DNA from: Branchiostoma belcheri
Lineage: Eukaryota > Chordata > Leptocardii > Amphioxiformes > Branchiostomatidae
NCBI RefSeq assembly: GCF_001625305.1
Contig: NW_017804043.1
Coordinates: forward strand, 1,449,315 to 1,513,314
DNA: 64,000 nucleotides
Direction of reading: 5' to 3'
Part shown: piece by piece, positions 1 to 12,300 of the stretch
Layout of the letters: every line of letters begins with the position of its first letter
Numbering within the stretch: the first letter of the stretch is position 1
Made by a program: the position numbers and the translations under genes
Notes under the pieces: model-generated
Told to the model about the DNA's origin: nothing
What the model saw: the letters and a program-made list of their open reading frames with translations, nothing else
The model's database searches: none

Positions 1-94
1 GTAGCGGTAATTTAGACGGGCGGGCGAAGGGCTTCTGGCTGCCGAAGGGAAAGGGTTAGCAGTTTGATACTAGTCTGGCATCCAGGGTACTGCT

Positions 95-3000
95 CTATGG
101 GATGACTTGACAGATGAACGGGTGTTTCCAGTGACATGCCCCATCAACCCAGCGATCGTCTCTGTACATAGCACAGTCCTGGTCCCCCCACTGGTCCGGC
201 TGGCCCTCCCGCCAGGCACTGTAGTTACCGGTCCCGAGGTCAGTACCATCCACCCACTCCCACTTACCTTCCTGTAATGATGATAATGAATGGTTCATTA
301 AAATGTAAATCACTCACAGCCCGAGGGCTGAATTGCGGATTCAATACTCATTACTCAAAACTTGTACTAAAATAAACATAAACATATTGTTATCATCATA
401 TTGCAATAAAAGGTGGTAATAAACACTGAAATATTCGTAAAATCTGGAGTTGACTAACATTATACGAAATTATAGCAGCTGCTTTAAGATTTAAAATCTT
501 ATACAATCATGTACTATCACTGGAAAACATCAAGAAAACCAAGTTGGGGCAGCTGTTACTTAGGCTATTAGATCAAGCATTCAAAAGCCTCACTATATAG
601 GGTATGGGAGAGTTATCAAGTCTTTCTGTCCTGCATTTGACCGTTCTGTCTTTGTCTCTGTTTCTAGTGACTCCACCATGATAGTGCTGCCATGATAGAA
701 GAGTACTTGCCTGTACCAGATCATGTAAGCCAAACCAGTAGTTTTTATAGCAGTCTGCCGCCTTGATGAGGGAGAAAAGGAAAGCGTTGATGTCGGCGTC
801 ACGAGGCATAGCGAGGGTTCCTCCACCGACAGACAGACAGGTCGCAGATGCTTGCATAAAGGGTTTTTCCATGTCAAAAACTTTGTAGCAGACTTTGCGG
901 TACTTCTTGAAACCGGCAGGGCAGGGGGCTGAAAAACAATATAAAGGTATATGTGTAATTATAGTCACATTGAATATGGTATCATTTTAATTACACTAAC
1001 AGTTCCCACAAACCCATCATTAGAAAGTTCCCTCTAAGTACAATATTTCTGACAAGATGATGATAATATTTCCGTGCCCCTCATTTTGACTGTTTTGTCC
1101 TTTCTTTTGACAGTAGGGCATGTTTTACCACATTCAAATAATCAGACTTATTACAATGTAGGAATGGTGGGGACACTTTTGAATGATTTAAAAACAATAC
1201 ATGACTCTACAAAATGGCCTCCAGACAAAATACACAGGAGAGCGACGGAAATGAGTCTGCTCCCAAGGTCGTTATATTCTTACATACCTGTGCGTGAGTC
1301 AGTTGGAACAGGTGTTTCCTCTGCAATGCCTCCTTGCTCTGATTTCCCCCAAATCTGAAAATCAAACACTTTTATTTTCATGTTTCTTTTTATTTATTAC
1401 AACATCTAATGACAAAACAGGATGGCGACATGCTCAAGCAATATTTTCATCATGGTTCTAACAATTCATGTTTGACTTAAAAATAAAAATACATGTGTAC
1501 ATGTATTTAACATGATATGTAATGACATGATATGCGTATGTGGCGCTGTCTGTGAATTTTGAGCTAAACCACCAAATTTTCACCTTCTCTTACTCCTAAG
1601 TACCACCACTGCTATGTTACGTATTCACAGTTACCTGTTGTATCCATGCAGAGATGTTTGACAGATAGGCAGTCGACATCACAGTCTTTTTGTCCAGTTG
1701 GATGACAGACAACTTTAGGTCTGACAGATTTAAGGCTGTCTCCTGGTCTAGCCGGTCAACTGACACCCTTAGGTCTGACACTGCCACCACTGTAAGTTAA
1801 ACAACAATGCCATGTTATGGAAGAAATGTAGAACCTTGATTGTAGAGTTCTAGTTTTGTCATTAAAGGAGTACTAACCTCCAGAATGGGGTGCTATATTT
1901 CGACAGGCATTTATTTTTGGAAGTGAAAAATTCATATTATTCTACAATATACAATTAAATGCCCATTTTGCGAGCAAGTCTTAAAACGCATCGAATCCAG
2001 GACAAACTCTCCAAATACCCTCAAAACTATCCCAGAATACACCACGCTACCCCATTGGTGTCTATGTTTTAAACAAAAAGTTACGTTACAGACCTCATTT
2101 TGGGGGCGATAAGAAAAATTTGTACCGTTTTGTGTTCTTTGGTATCTTACCAACCATTGCCCTTCTTGGTGTCCTTATCGCCCCTCATTTATGCCGCAAA
2201 TATTGATGATGAAAAAACGGCGTAATCTAGTTATCTTTTTCATAAGTGGCGTAATCTAATTATCTGTTCAAGTTATACTTACATGCAAATAAGTTGAGAA
2301 AATCAAAACACACAGGATGAAACTGGCGCCCACTGTATTCGACATCATGATATTATAATATCGAAGCCACAGGTCAAGCAAAGTAAAGCAAGTAATTTCT
2401 CAATAATCAGCTTGTTAGTGTGCTTGTCTCCTACCATTTTCGCCAAAAAAATGTTTATGTTGACCTGAAGTGTATGAGTATTGCGTAAGCCAGAGTTCCC
2501 GGATGTATCAATTGTGGTTCAGCATGGGGGAAAATGATATTAATATCACTTTACAAACATGCGCCGCGAAACTCGTACAAGCTAAATTATGTAAAAAGTC
2601 AGCTAGTTATGTGTTCATTGCAGCATGATGTATCGGAAAATAGCACTTCCTTCTGGAGGTTAGTACTCCTTTAAACTGCATTTCTATTAACACCCCCCAA
2701 TTCATACGTCTTGCAAAATGCCAAGCATTTCTGACTCCAATGCACACAAAAAAGAAATAAAACCCAACAGTAACATATCAAAATTTGCATTGGTAGCATT
2801 AATAATCATGATGATCATTTTTACTGCTTATTATTTTATCATTTTCTTCGAATTAGCGCTCGGGCATGGATTTGCAATGAACTTTGTATTAAAGATTTTT
2901 ATTTTAGTAGGATAAATAAAGTCAAGTTTTAAGTTTATTTATCCAGTATATCTCAGATTTGTTTTTGATAAGTCAAGGATACAACATCACTCACCTAGGA

Positions 3001-3298
3001 AGATAACAGTGCCCAGCAGACTGATGTTTAGAAGGATGGTCATCACAGGGAGGGTCTTCACTATGGAACAGGTCCTTGTCTGGGACTGGCCTGGGCTGTT
3101 CCCAGTTTTACCGGTTCCTGTAGCACCGTTATGGGACATCCCTGCTGCTGACAGCCTGGCTGAGGAGACCTTACAGGCCTCCTGGTAATCTTCATCATCA
3201 TTACACGTTTCATAGACATTACAGGATGCCTGGTAGTCTCCATCACCGTTACAGGGCTTGTAGATGTTACAGGATGCCTGATTGACGTTCTTGTCCAT
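95..3298 (-). CDS. Type II membrane C-type lectin, galactose-type (QPD) motif, 5 coding exons, 306 aa
   Basis: Exons 2995-3298, 1635-1789, 1288-1354, 711-928 and 95-271 join in frame to 921 nt. Residues 1-80 are a cytoplasmic tail containing about two and a half Cys/Tyr repeats (QASCNIYKPCN, QASCNVYETCN, DYQEAC). A hydrophobic segment at about 82-106 is an uncleaved signal anchor, 107-153 is a leucine-spaced stalk, and 177-306 is a complete C-type lectin domain (WFGL, WEWVDG, QPD at the sugar site, FICQ). QPD is the family's galactose-type motif, but the usual WND calcium motif reads WVD, so calcium-dependent binding may be weakened. The start at 3298 is the first ATG after an in-frame TTG; no upstream coding exon is needed. 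The intron after 711 uses a GC donor. Probable cell-surface recognition receptor; ligand unknown. Confidence 0.88.
1862..2674. mobile_element. 805-bp non-autonomous DNA transposon with perfect 20-bp TIRs and TTAA target sites (piggyBac-like)
   Basis: The element spans 1866-2670. Its ends are exact 20-bp inverted repeats (AGGAGTACTAACCTCCAGAA) flanked by TTAA at 1862-1865 and 2671-2674. TTAA duplication is the hallmark of the piggyBac superfamily. No transposase frame is present, so it is a non-autonomous copy. It lies in the first intron of the lectin gene. Confidence 0.85.
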
Positions 3299-3880
3299 TG
3301 TATGCCTTCTCCCCACCAACTTGTGTACCCAAAATGTAATGCACTTAAGCGCCTCAACATTTACATGTATGTCTGACTACATGTAGTTCTATGAATCTTC
3401 AAAATAATTGTCTGGTTGCCACATAGTTACATGAATTACACATAAGAGAAAGACCTTCTTGTCCATGCATTTGCTCTTCAAGGACTCGATATTTATTTCC
3501 TATTCTACATGATTGTATAATTGTCTGGTGTACCCAAAATGTATTTCATTGTCGCTTCAAAAACTCCAGATTTGTCTGACCAGTTCTAGGTATCTTCAAA
3601 ATAATTGTCTGGTTGCCACATAGTTACATGAATTACACATAAAAGAAAGACATTCTTGTCCATTGTACGCCTTCTCCCACAAGCTTATGTAGCCAACATG
3701 TAATGCATGGTGCTTGAGGGACTCGAGATTTGTCTGACCAGTTCTATGTATCTTCACAATAATTGTCTGGTTGCCACAGTTACATGAATTACACATAATG
3801 CATTTAGTTCTTCAAGGACTCAACTTTTATTTCCGTCCAGTTTTGCATGTATCTTCAACATAATTGTCTGGTTGCCAGAG
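3291..3880. repeat. Tandem duplications of the lectin 5' end (about 180-bp period, about 4 units)
   Basis: The stretch around the lectin start codon and its 5' flank recurs at roughly 3470, 3655 and 3800. Shared blocks include ATAATTGTCTGGTTGCCAC and the reverse complement of the ATGGACAAGAA start context (again at 3663). The extra start-codon copy opens a frame that stops quickly, so these are decayed copies and not new coding exons. They could act as alternative leaders. Confidence 0.7.
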
Positions 3881-3883
3881 TTA

Positions 3884-3985
3884 CTAGCCTGGTTACCAGA
3901 CCTATTGTAGCTCCCGAGCAAATCTATTTGCAGAGAGGATGTAGGACTCGGGAGCTATAATAGGTCTCACTGGTAACAAGGCTAC
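3884..3985. mobile_element. Foldback MITE (TAGCCTGGTTACCAG arms)
   Basis: Inverted arms start TAGCCTGGTTACCAGACC on the left and end GGTAACAAGGCTA on the right, with inner complementary blocks around CTCCCGAG/CTCGGGAG. A relative lies at 20465-20612. Short and non-coding. Confidence 0.6.
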
Positions 3986-4596
3986 ATAGTTAGTACATGA
4001 ATTACACATATTATTAAGGGTTTCTACTGACCACTCCTAATATAAGGCACCAGGAAGCAACACCAGATTTTATTCCTTCCCTGCATTTCTCAGTTAACAA
4101 GACATGAAGAATAAAAATGAGGAAACTTTGCAAGACAAAGAAGGAAGACTTTATTTATCCTTTTCTCAAAGATGGTTTAAAAGAAATCACACTCACTCAA
4201 CCCAATACAGCTGTAGTTTTATTTCAGACTTTGTTTCTTACAACATTTGTGATGGCAATCTTGGTTTACATTTTCCTCATTCATGGTTACCCTCAGGCCG
4301 GCATTTTCATCACTTTTCTACCTTGCACATTATTTCTGCAAGTATAAAACTGCCTAGGCAGAGGGAAGAAGAGCATTTCATAGAAAAATACTGCTATATG
4401 TTAAAAAAATCTATTTTGCAATGCCTTTTCTGTATAAAAATGCTAGTTTGACACGTCTTTGTCTCTATAAAACGATTGAGAATGGTCCCTAGGTTGCCTG
4501 CACTGAACATAAAATATGCAATACTTAAGTACTAGTATGCTATTTACAATACAATACTGCTAACACAAAATCCTCTATGTCAGATTGTATTGAAGA

Positions 4597-4856
4597 GCCC
4601 GTCAGCAGAACATACTGCACCTGCGCAAAACCTGTAATGTTAAATGCATTGTGCATAGCACTTAAGCAGAAAGTGTTATACAAGGTGGTATTCGTGTATA
4701 TAAGGTTAACAACCGGTCTTTAGTTTCCAAATGTTATGTCAGAAAAAAAATCATCTGCAACAGGCAACATTCTGATGCAATGTTGACCAAAAATCCAAGG
4801 AAAACCATGAAAAATGGGGTTTTGCGCAGGCGCAGTACGTTCTGCCAACGTGCTGC
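4597..4856. mobile_element. MITE, AGCACGTCGGCAGAACG family, copy 1
   Basis: Left end GTCAGCAGAACATACTGCAC and right end CGCAGTACGTTCTGCCAACG are inverted repeats of each other with a few mismatches. Length, ends and interior match copies at 6004-6256 and 52390-52643. Confidence 0.65.
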
Positions 4857-6003
4857 TTTGGGAGCACTTACATCATGTACAAGTTTCAGTATTTTGCACA
4901 GAAAGTTAAACCAATAATACATGTGACAGTGAAGCCATGCAACATTAGATTAGCACCATTTAAATGTTTCTTAGTCTTACCCTTAAACAATGGTAGGCCT
5001 CTAGACATGTAATCTCTCTTACAAAACTTGTTTGATTCTTATAGAAATAACAAATAACACAAAACCTATGGAATTTTAGAAATAGTAATATACTGGCCAT
5101 GGCGTTCTTCAGGTTACTGCATTGCTGTTCAATGTAATTTGCAATTATTGTTTTATTAAAAATATTTGTTATGAAATGTTTTCTGACTTTTTTTTACATT
5201 TTCCTGTGCGGTTAAATATCCAAATTCTACTTATCAATAAGAATTCTTGTAAAATATCAAATTGAATTGTAACATTAATATTACAACTGTTCAACAGCCC
5301 TTCGTCAATGACAAGTCAACTACATCTAGATGTCACTTTGTAAAAAAATTTTCAGATTTCTTTTTGATAGCTGTAACATAGAGATGGGTTAGGCAGCACC
5401 ATGCTGAATGTATGACATTAAAATGACACAAAAATATATTTTGGCAAGCAGCAATATGTATAAGTGATATGAAGGGTTTGTATGCAATGAAATACTGTAA
5501 GGCACATTATATGCAGAATACTATTTTTTAGCAATCTACTAACAGGCACAAATGTGATGTTATAAATGTACTACAACAATTCAACACTCACAGTTAATTC
5601 TATTCTCAGCACAATCTCTAATACATGTACTAGCAACTAAAATAATTATTGTAGGGACTAGAGGCAGTTTGATCTCGAAGCTTCATTTGAAAGATAGAAA
5701 AATTGTTTTCCTAAAATATACCATTTAAAAGGATATTCATTGTATTTAGTGTTAAGTATAACCATCTACACTTTTGCCATACACAGGTTGTTAATATTTT
5801 AGGTTTTACATAGCAGCGGCATTCATGAGGAAAAAAGTACAAAAATACAAAAAAAGAAAGTACAAATGTTATAACAATCCGCTGTTCAAATTTTATCATT
5901 GTATACAATTAACATTATATACAACTCAGTTCTTAAAAGCTGTTGCAACATTGTTAATATGTATATATACTAGTATGATATGATAAGCATGTTAAAGATA
6001 ATA

Positions 6004-6256
6004 AGCATGTCGGCAGAACGTACTGCACCTGCGCGAAACCCTTAATGTATTGTACATAGCATTTTGGCAGAACGTCTCATATAAGGTTGTATTTGCTCAT
6101 ATAAGGTTAGCATTTCGACAGCAGTTTCCAAATGTTGTGTCGGAAAGAATATCCTCTGCAACAGGAAAAATTCTGATGCAACGTTGACCAAAAACCCAAC
6201 GAAAAACGCGAAAATACAGGGTTCTGCGCAGGCGCAGAACGTTCTGCCGACGTGCT
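6004..6256. mobile_element. MITE, AGCACGTCGGCAGAACG family, copy 2
   Basis: Ends AGCATGTCGGCAGAACG and CGTTCTGCCGACGTGCT form inverted repeats about 30 bp long with few mismatches. About 250 bp, no coding potential. Sits just downstream of the stop codon of the leprecan-family gene, so it may lie in its 3' UTR. Confidence 0.7.
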
Positions 6257-6337
6257 GTTAAAGATAATATGATATGAATGACAAAAAATGTCAAATGGTT
6301 ACAGAACTGAAATGAGAAGGCAGAGTAGTACACATTA

Positions 6338-9300
6338 CTATAGCTCTGTTTTGACCGAGTCGTCGAGTATAATGGAAACTTCTGGTGACTCTTCCTCTGT
6401 CGCAGGCCTCTGTATACTGTCCTCTTCAAATGAAGGTTCTGCATCACTGTGAAGTAAAGACAGTTCAAGACAATATTGCAATGAGAAGGCTTACCTTTCT
6501 CATAAACTGATGCCTGTATTAGTGTTTACAAGGCATGGAGAGTTTTGCTGAAAGGAATGCATCTGAGGTTTTGTTTTTTAAAACTTTCAACAATTTGCCC
6601 CAAATTCTCCTTAAAACCATTTTTTATAGCTCTTTCATCATCTTTTGAACATGACCGAAAGGTTGAAACAAAAGTCATATACACTTAAAAGCAAAATGAC
6701 TGAAAGATATCAACAATTTTAACAGATACATGTAGATTAGGCTCTTTCCATTTATCCCAGCATGACATGTTAATAGTGCTAAAAACGCAGCAACATTTCA
6801 AGTTGCACAGAGGGTTTGAAGCCAGCTTGAACATCATCAATCCTTTATAGAAGATGAGGAAGCCAAACATTTTCTGAGAATCTCAGAGATCATAGCTCTC
6901 CAAGATCTTGAGGTGCATTAGTAGGGGTCTGGAGGGGTTTTATAAGTTTAAATCTTCATTAGGCCCAGGAAAAAAAAATGTTGCGTATCCCATTTCCTGA
7001 CCGACCCCAGAAAAAACTACTGACCCTAGCTTTTTTTTTTTTAAGAAAGAAGGAAAAAAAGATAATTACCTACCTACTAACCCTAATTTTTTTCAAGACT
7101 GAAACAGAAAACACAACATTTTTTTCCTAGGCCTTAGTAGGGGTCTGGAGGGGTTTTATAAAGGGTTAGATCTCGATTAGTCAGTTTTCCGCCATGCTGG
7201 GATGTAGGAGAAGGGATCTGTACTCACGGCAGACTTACGTGGGTTCTGCTGTTTCGGCCTGTGACCCCATGTCTGTCCCCTGCAGCGCGGGGTCCTTGTC
7301 CCCCTGTATGACAGTATCAGTGTTGGGTATTGTGCCACGAAGGGTGCCAGGTATTGTGCCGGGAAGTGCGGCTCTATCATGGGGCAGGTTCCCGAGGTCC
7401 CCCTGGGGTAGGAACACACCCCTCTAAGTTCCGCAAGCATGGTTATTAGACTTTAGATTCCTCGTGCATGGACACTAGGTGGAATATAACTGGTGAGTTA
7501 GTTAGTCGGTTAGTAGGTTAGCTCTGAAATGATGAAGCCTGTTCAAGCAGGGCTCTCCCCAAGGAAATCCTAGCACCTCTCCCAAAATGTTCAAATTTAG
7601 GGTTTTCTGTTAGCCCTTGTCCTGCTGGCATTTTTTTTACACAACATTTTCAAATAATTTAATTTGAGGTTGCAGACCCTTGACTTTCTTTGCCCTGCGC
7701 TGGCATAGTTACTTCCGCATTTGTTGTGTTTTGCTGCAGTGTGATAGTGATACGTTGCACGACAATACTACCAAATCGTACACATTCAGGGCACTATATA
7801 GATGGTACTGTATGTGCAACCCATATATATATGGGCCCTGCAGGACAAGGGTTAATATTTTAATGAAAATTCGCTGATTTCTCTTCAACCGATTAGGGAG
7901 AACCTGTCCCCTAAGAATTTCTGGGGAAACCCCTGCTATTAGTTCTGTAAGCAGTGCACTATGGAGCAACAGTCGCTGGCTGTAAGTTGTATTATTTGGG
8001 CAGTTTAAGAGGGCCTGTTCGGAGTTGTCCCCTGTACTTGTCTCCCGTGTACTTGTAAGTTGTTAGTGTAACAAATCGACAAGTCTGTAGTTCCTGTTAT
8101 GCAGGCTTTTAACTAAGGGGGTGTCTGGGTGTCTTTTGGACTCCCTGTAAATTGGACTCCCTACTTTTTTGACACGTCACACTAAAGACACCCTATTTTT
8201 CCCACTCCCAACCCCTGCCTCACAGACATGCCTCCCTTTTTCAGCCTTACTATAAATACAAAAATGATGTTGAAACGAAGGAAAGAAACTTGGCTGCAGC
8301 CAGGCTGCCTGTATTCCTCAAAATTTGGACCTCAAAATGGAGGAAGTGGTGTTTGACAGCATTAAGAATTAAAAAAAAAGCCCCCATAAAAAGCTTGTGC
8401 CTGCACCGTATGCTGCACATAGCAAACAACAGAAAAATTGGACACCCAACAACAAAAAACCCTAGCTAAAAGCCTGCTGTTATGTCTGTTACGTCACACT
8501 AGCCAGTCAGGAAAACTACACAAAAATTCTCAGTTGTCAAAAATGCACGTCTTTTCAAAGTCATGCATTTTTGACAACTGAGAATTAAAAATGATCTAAA
8601 AATAAAAATGATCATTTAAAGATTATCTAAAGATAGCCAAGATTATAACTCTTCTACTAGCAATAGAAGCTTAAGTAGGCTAGAATAAAAAGACAAAAAT
8701 GAAATCTTTTAACAATGTTTCATCCCTTACTTCCCCTTTCAATTTTAGAGACATTTATCATAACCAATCCTAGAGTCATCTCCAAGCAGATTTTTCGGTT
8801 GCAAAGACAGTTTCCAATACTGTCTGGCCAATTGTACACTGTCTTGGTTACCCAAAGATCTGCTTGGAGAATAAAGCTAGTGCTCATCTAAAATAACTCT
8901 TCAAGCCTAGTGATGATAGTAATTCCACACTGATTTATTTTTATGGATGACATCCTCTGATTCATTTAGTCTGAAGACCCCCAAACTAGAGTGCACGAGC
9001 GAATAAAAAGAATTCCGGCCAAAAAATGCTGCTAAGCCACAGGAATACAAACTTTAAGCTGGTATATAATTGTGAATTTGTGGTAGTACATAGCGACTTT
9101 TATAACAAGCCGGCACATGCTGGCCTTTTGCAGAATTCATGAATTGGCGCGTGATCCATAAAATTAAATCAGTGTGGCCTAACCAATGGTGAAAAAGTGA
9201 TTTTTGTTTTAAAGTTTAGGCTGTACCTTGCGAACCAGCTTCTCGGCGTCTGGTGTTGGGTTGGGCATGTCTTCTGTGATGGGTTCTTTCTCCTCTTCCT

Positions 9301-12300
9301 TTGCTTCTTCACCATCAAGTGACATCTGTCAAAATAAAATCAACAGTTGTTGAGCTTCATATCCTGAACTACGTACTGAAACAATTGACACAAAACTAGC
9401 CACGAGTAATTCAAAATGGCCTCTAGCCGGCACCAGTTTTTCCGACAATTGCAGGAACTTTGTGTCGTGTGACGGAAACTTCTTAAAACCAATCTGTGAA
9501 CCTTGATGAAAAAAATTGGCAAAAATCTTGGGTAAAAATAAAAAAAACATCAGAAAGACCACAAACAACTACTCTCAACCCCATGATTTGCCTCTCAAAA
9601 TGCGGGAAATGGAGTTTTGTAAGGCTTGAAAATATAAAATTTTCCCCTGGACCCACCTAGGTTGCCAGCACTTTCTTCCCAGGTTAAATCATGAACTGGG
9701 CTGATGGAAAAAATTTCAAGCTGGCTAGAACCTTAATGTGGATGAAGCTTGTAGAATACCCTACCTCATCATCATATGTGAATGTGGTTTGAGCTAGGTC
9801 CAGTAGCTTCTGCTCCAGGGTTAACATCTCTAAGTACTCCACTGCTTCCTGTAAAGGCAGCACATGGAATAATGGTAAGAATTTCCGTATCACACAATAA
9901 TATACCAAGGTCAATATACAATATACAAACATAGCAGTGTTCGAAATACCTGTCTGCAGTCTGCAATCTGCAGATAGATTTTCAAGATTGCAGAAGAAAA
10001 ATTTATACAATCTGCAATTTTGCAGAAGGAAAAATAGACTCCAGATTCAATAGTTTCCAATTTAGCAAACTAGCACTCTCCGGTCCCATCAAGGACAGAC
10101 AACACTTGAGCTTCTGTTCTGAAACAACAGGAGCTTCCTCACTAATTTGCATCATCCTTGTCTTGACTTGTCTATCTTTTGTTTCCTTTTTGACTTCCAA
10201 AAATTTGTCTTCACTAATTTGCATATCAATCAATAGTTTTTGCTTATAAACCTGCAGTTCTCCTTCAGTTTCTTAGTGTCACTGAGGAAAGGTAGTAGTC
10301 TGACCGTTTTAGGTAGCACCAAAATTATATACAGCTACTTGAGTAACTGTTTTTTTGTGTCTGTTATTAGTATGTTTTAGTATGTTTTTGCAGAAAGTAT
10401 TTCCAAATTGCAGAACAAAATTTTGACTCTTCTGCAATATTGCAGAGCACTGAAAAAAAGTATTTCGACCACTGCATAGTGTCTATAGACATGTTAGCCT
10501 TTGGAAGTAAATCTTCACTTGATTTACATCTAAATTTTTTCAGTATGCAGGTTGCCTAATTTTTCTTCTGCAATATTGAAAATGTCTCTGCAAAATGCAG
10601 ACTGCAGGTGGGTATTCTAGCACTTATTTTCATCAGGTTGGTAGAGTATAGGATATAGGGGTTTTCTTTTACACCAAACTATTCCTACCTTGCTTACGTT
10701 TATGAGGGGGTTACAAACGCAGCTCCGTTTGGGATTGCGTTTTTGCCGCAAAAGTGCCACCTACATTGGTTACATTTAGTGGCGAAAAAGCAGAAATCCA
10801 GTCAGAAGCTCTGAGGAAGGTGTATGATAGACAGCGAAATGTCAGCAAGGTAGGAAGTTAAGGAATAGTTTGGTTGTGTAACACTGTAATGTGCCTGACC
10901 TTCCTAGGCTGCATGTTTTCTGTGGTGATGTCTGCCTGTCTCTGGTAGAAGCGGATGTTCTGCAGCATGTCTCCGTGGTCAGGGATGAACAGGAGGAAGG
11001 ACGAGGCAGCCTGGGAGGCATTCACTACCTCTCCAACTGTGGGGGAGGAGGGGGGAAGTTATTTTTTTTACCAGAAGGTTACACTCAGGTCATTTGACTT
11101 GTTTTTCAGGTACTTCTGGGACAATAAAAATACACAAAATCATACAAGAAATAACGCACAATAATAACAATACAGTACACGCACAATAATAATCATACAA
11201 CCGTGCTCAGGAAATGTCAGTTCCAATTAAGAGTACAATGAGTTTTTGAAGGCAGTTAAAGTTTGTTCTTTGGTGAGCTGATTCCACCACACTGGACCCT
11301 AGTACTTCAGGCTCCCTTTGTACGCTTTAATCTCAGAAGCTTAGAAATCAGAATATTATTTGCTAAATTTTCTAAATGATTAAAATACTAGCTTTACAAC
11401 TGTGCTATAACACATCTTCTGACACAACACAAATGTACAACAGTAAAAAACGTACGCTGATATAGACAGAACTGCAGGTAGTGGTAGTGCATGGGCAGGT
11501 AGTTCTTGTAGTTGGTTTTCTGGTTGGGTCCGGCAACCTTCTCTGGGCAATCTGACTTGCACTTCAGCACAGACGAGTAGTGATCTGTACAACACAATAA
11601 AAAAGAAGAAAGTAAGAAAGTGATCTCAATCCAGTTTTAGCTCACTGAAGAGATAGAGAGGGCAGACACTATGTACAGTATTTACAGGTTCATTATAACG
11701 GGGAAATTCCCCCAGCTCGTTTCAACAAGCACAATGAACAGTGGACTGCAACTTAACGTCCCGTCCTAGGGACTGCAACCCCCTCCAGTAGCGTGCATGT
11801 CACTTTTTTATTACTGAAGAACACTCACTTGTGGGGTCGTGTGGTGTAATGACAGAGTACTCAACTCGGAACCGAGAGGTCCCGGGTTTGAGTCCTGACA
11901 TGCCACGAGTCTTGTGCCCTTGGGAAAGGAACTTGACACAACTTTCCTAACTTAACTCAAGTGAAAATGAGTATTGTCCTGTCCAGTATTCGTTTCTATG
12001 TATGGGACACAACACCAGCAACAGCTGCCTGTGTCCCACGTGTATATTGTATTGTTACGATTTCAATAAATCAAATGAACTCACTTGTGATGGACTGGAA
12101 GAACTCGGGGAAGTATTCGTGAATGTAGGGCCCCTCACACTGTACCCTACACTCCGTCTCTGCCTTGTAGTACAGTACTAAGGCCTTCTCCATCGTTTTC
12201 TTACACTCCTTGTACTCTTGGTCATTGTAGGCAGCCACTCCATTGTAGAACATTTGCTGTGCAACAGAGAAGCACATTTGAATTATGTTAGAAGCATTGT

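Larger units (their letters stand above)
3986..6337. other. Intergenic DNA between the lectin 5' end and the CRTAP/P3H4-like 3' end
   Basis: AT-rich sequence with no supported exon. It holds two MITEs of the AGCACGTCGGCAGAACG family (about 4597-4856 and 6004-6256) and presumably the 3' UTR of the leprecan-family gene ending at 6338. Short frames here lack splice context and codon structure. Confidence 0.5.

Noticed and set aside
2718-2915. 65-aa plus-strand frame with a hydrophobic helix
   Set aside because: Lies antisense in the lectin's first intron, is AT-driven, and has no promoter, splice or family support.
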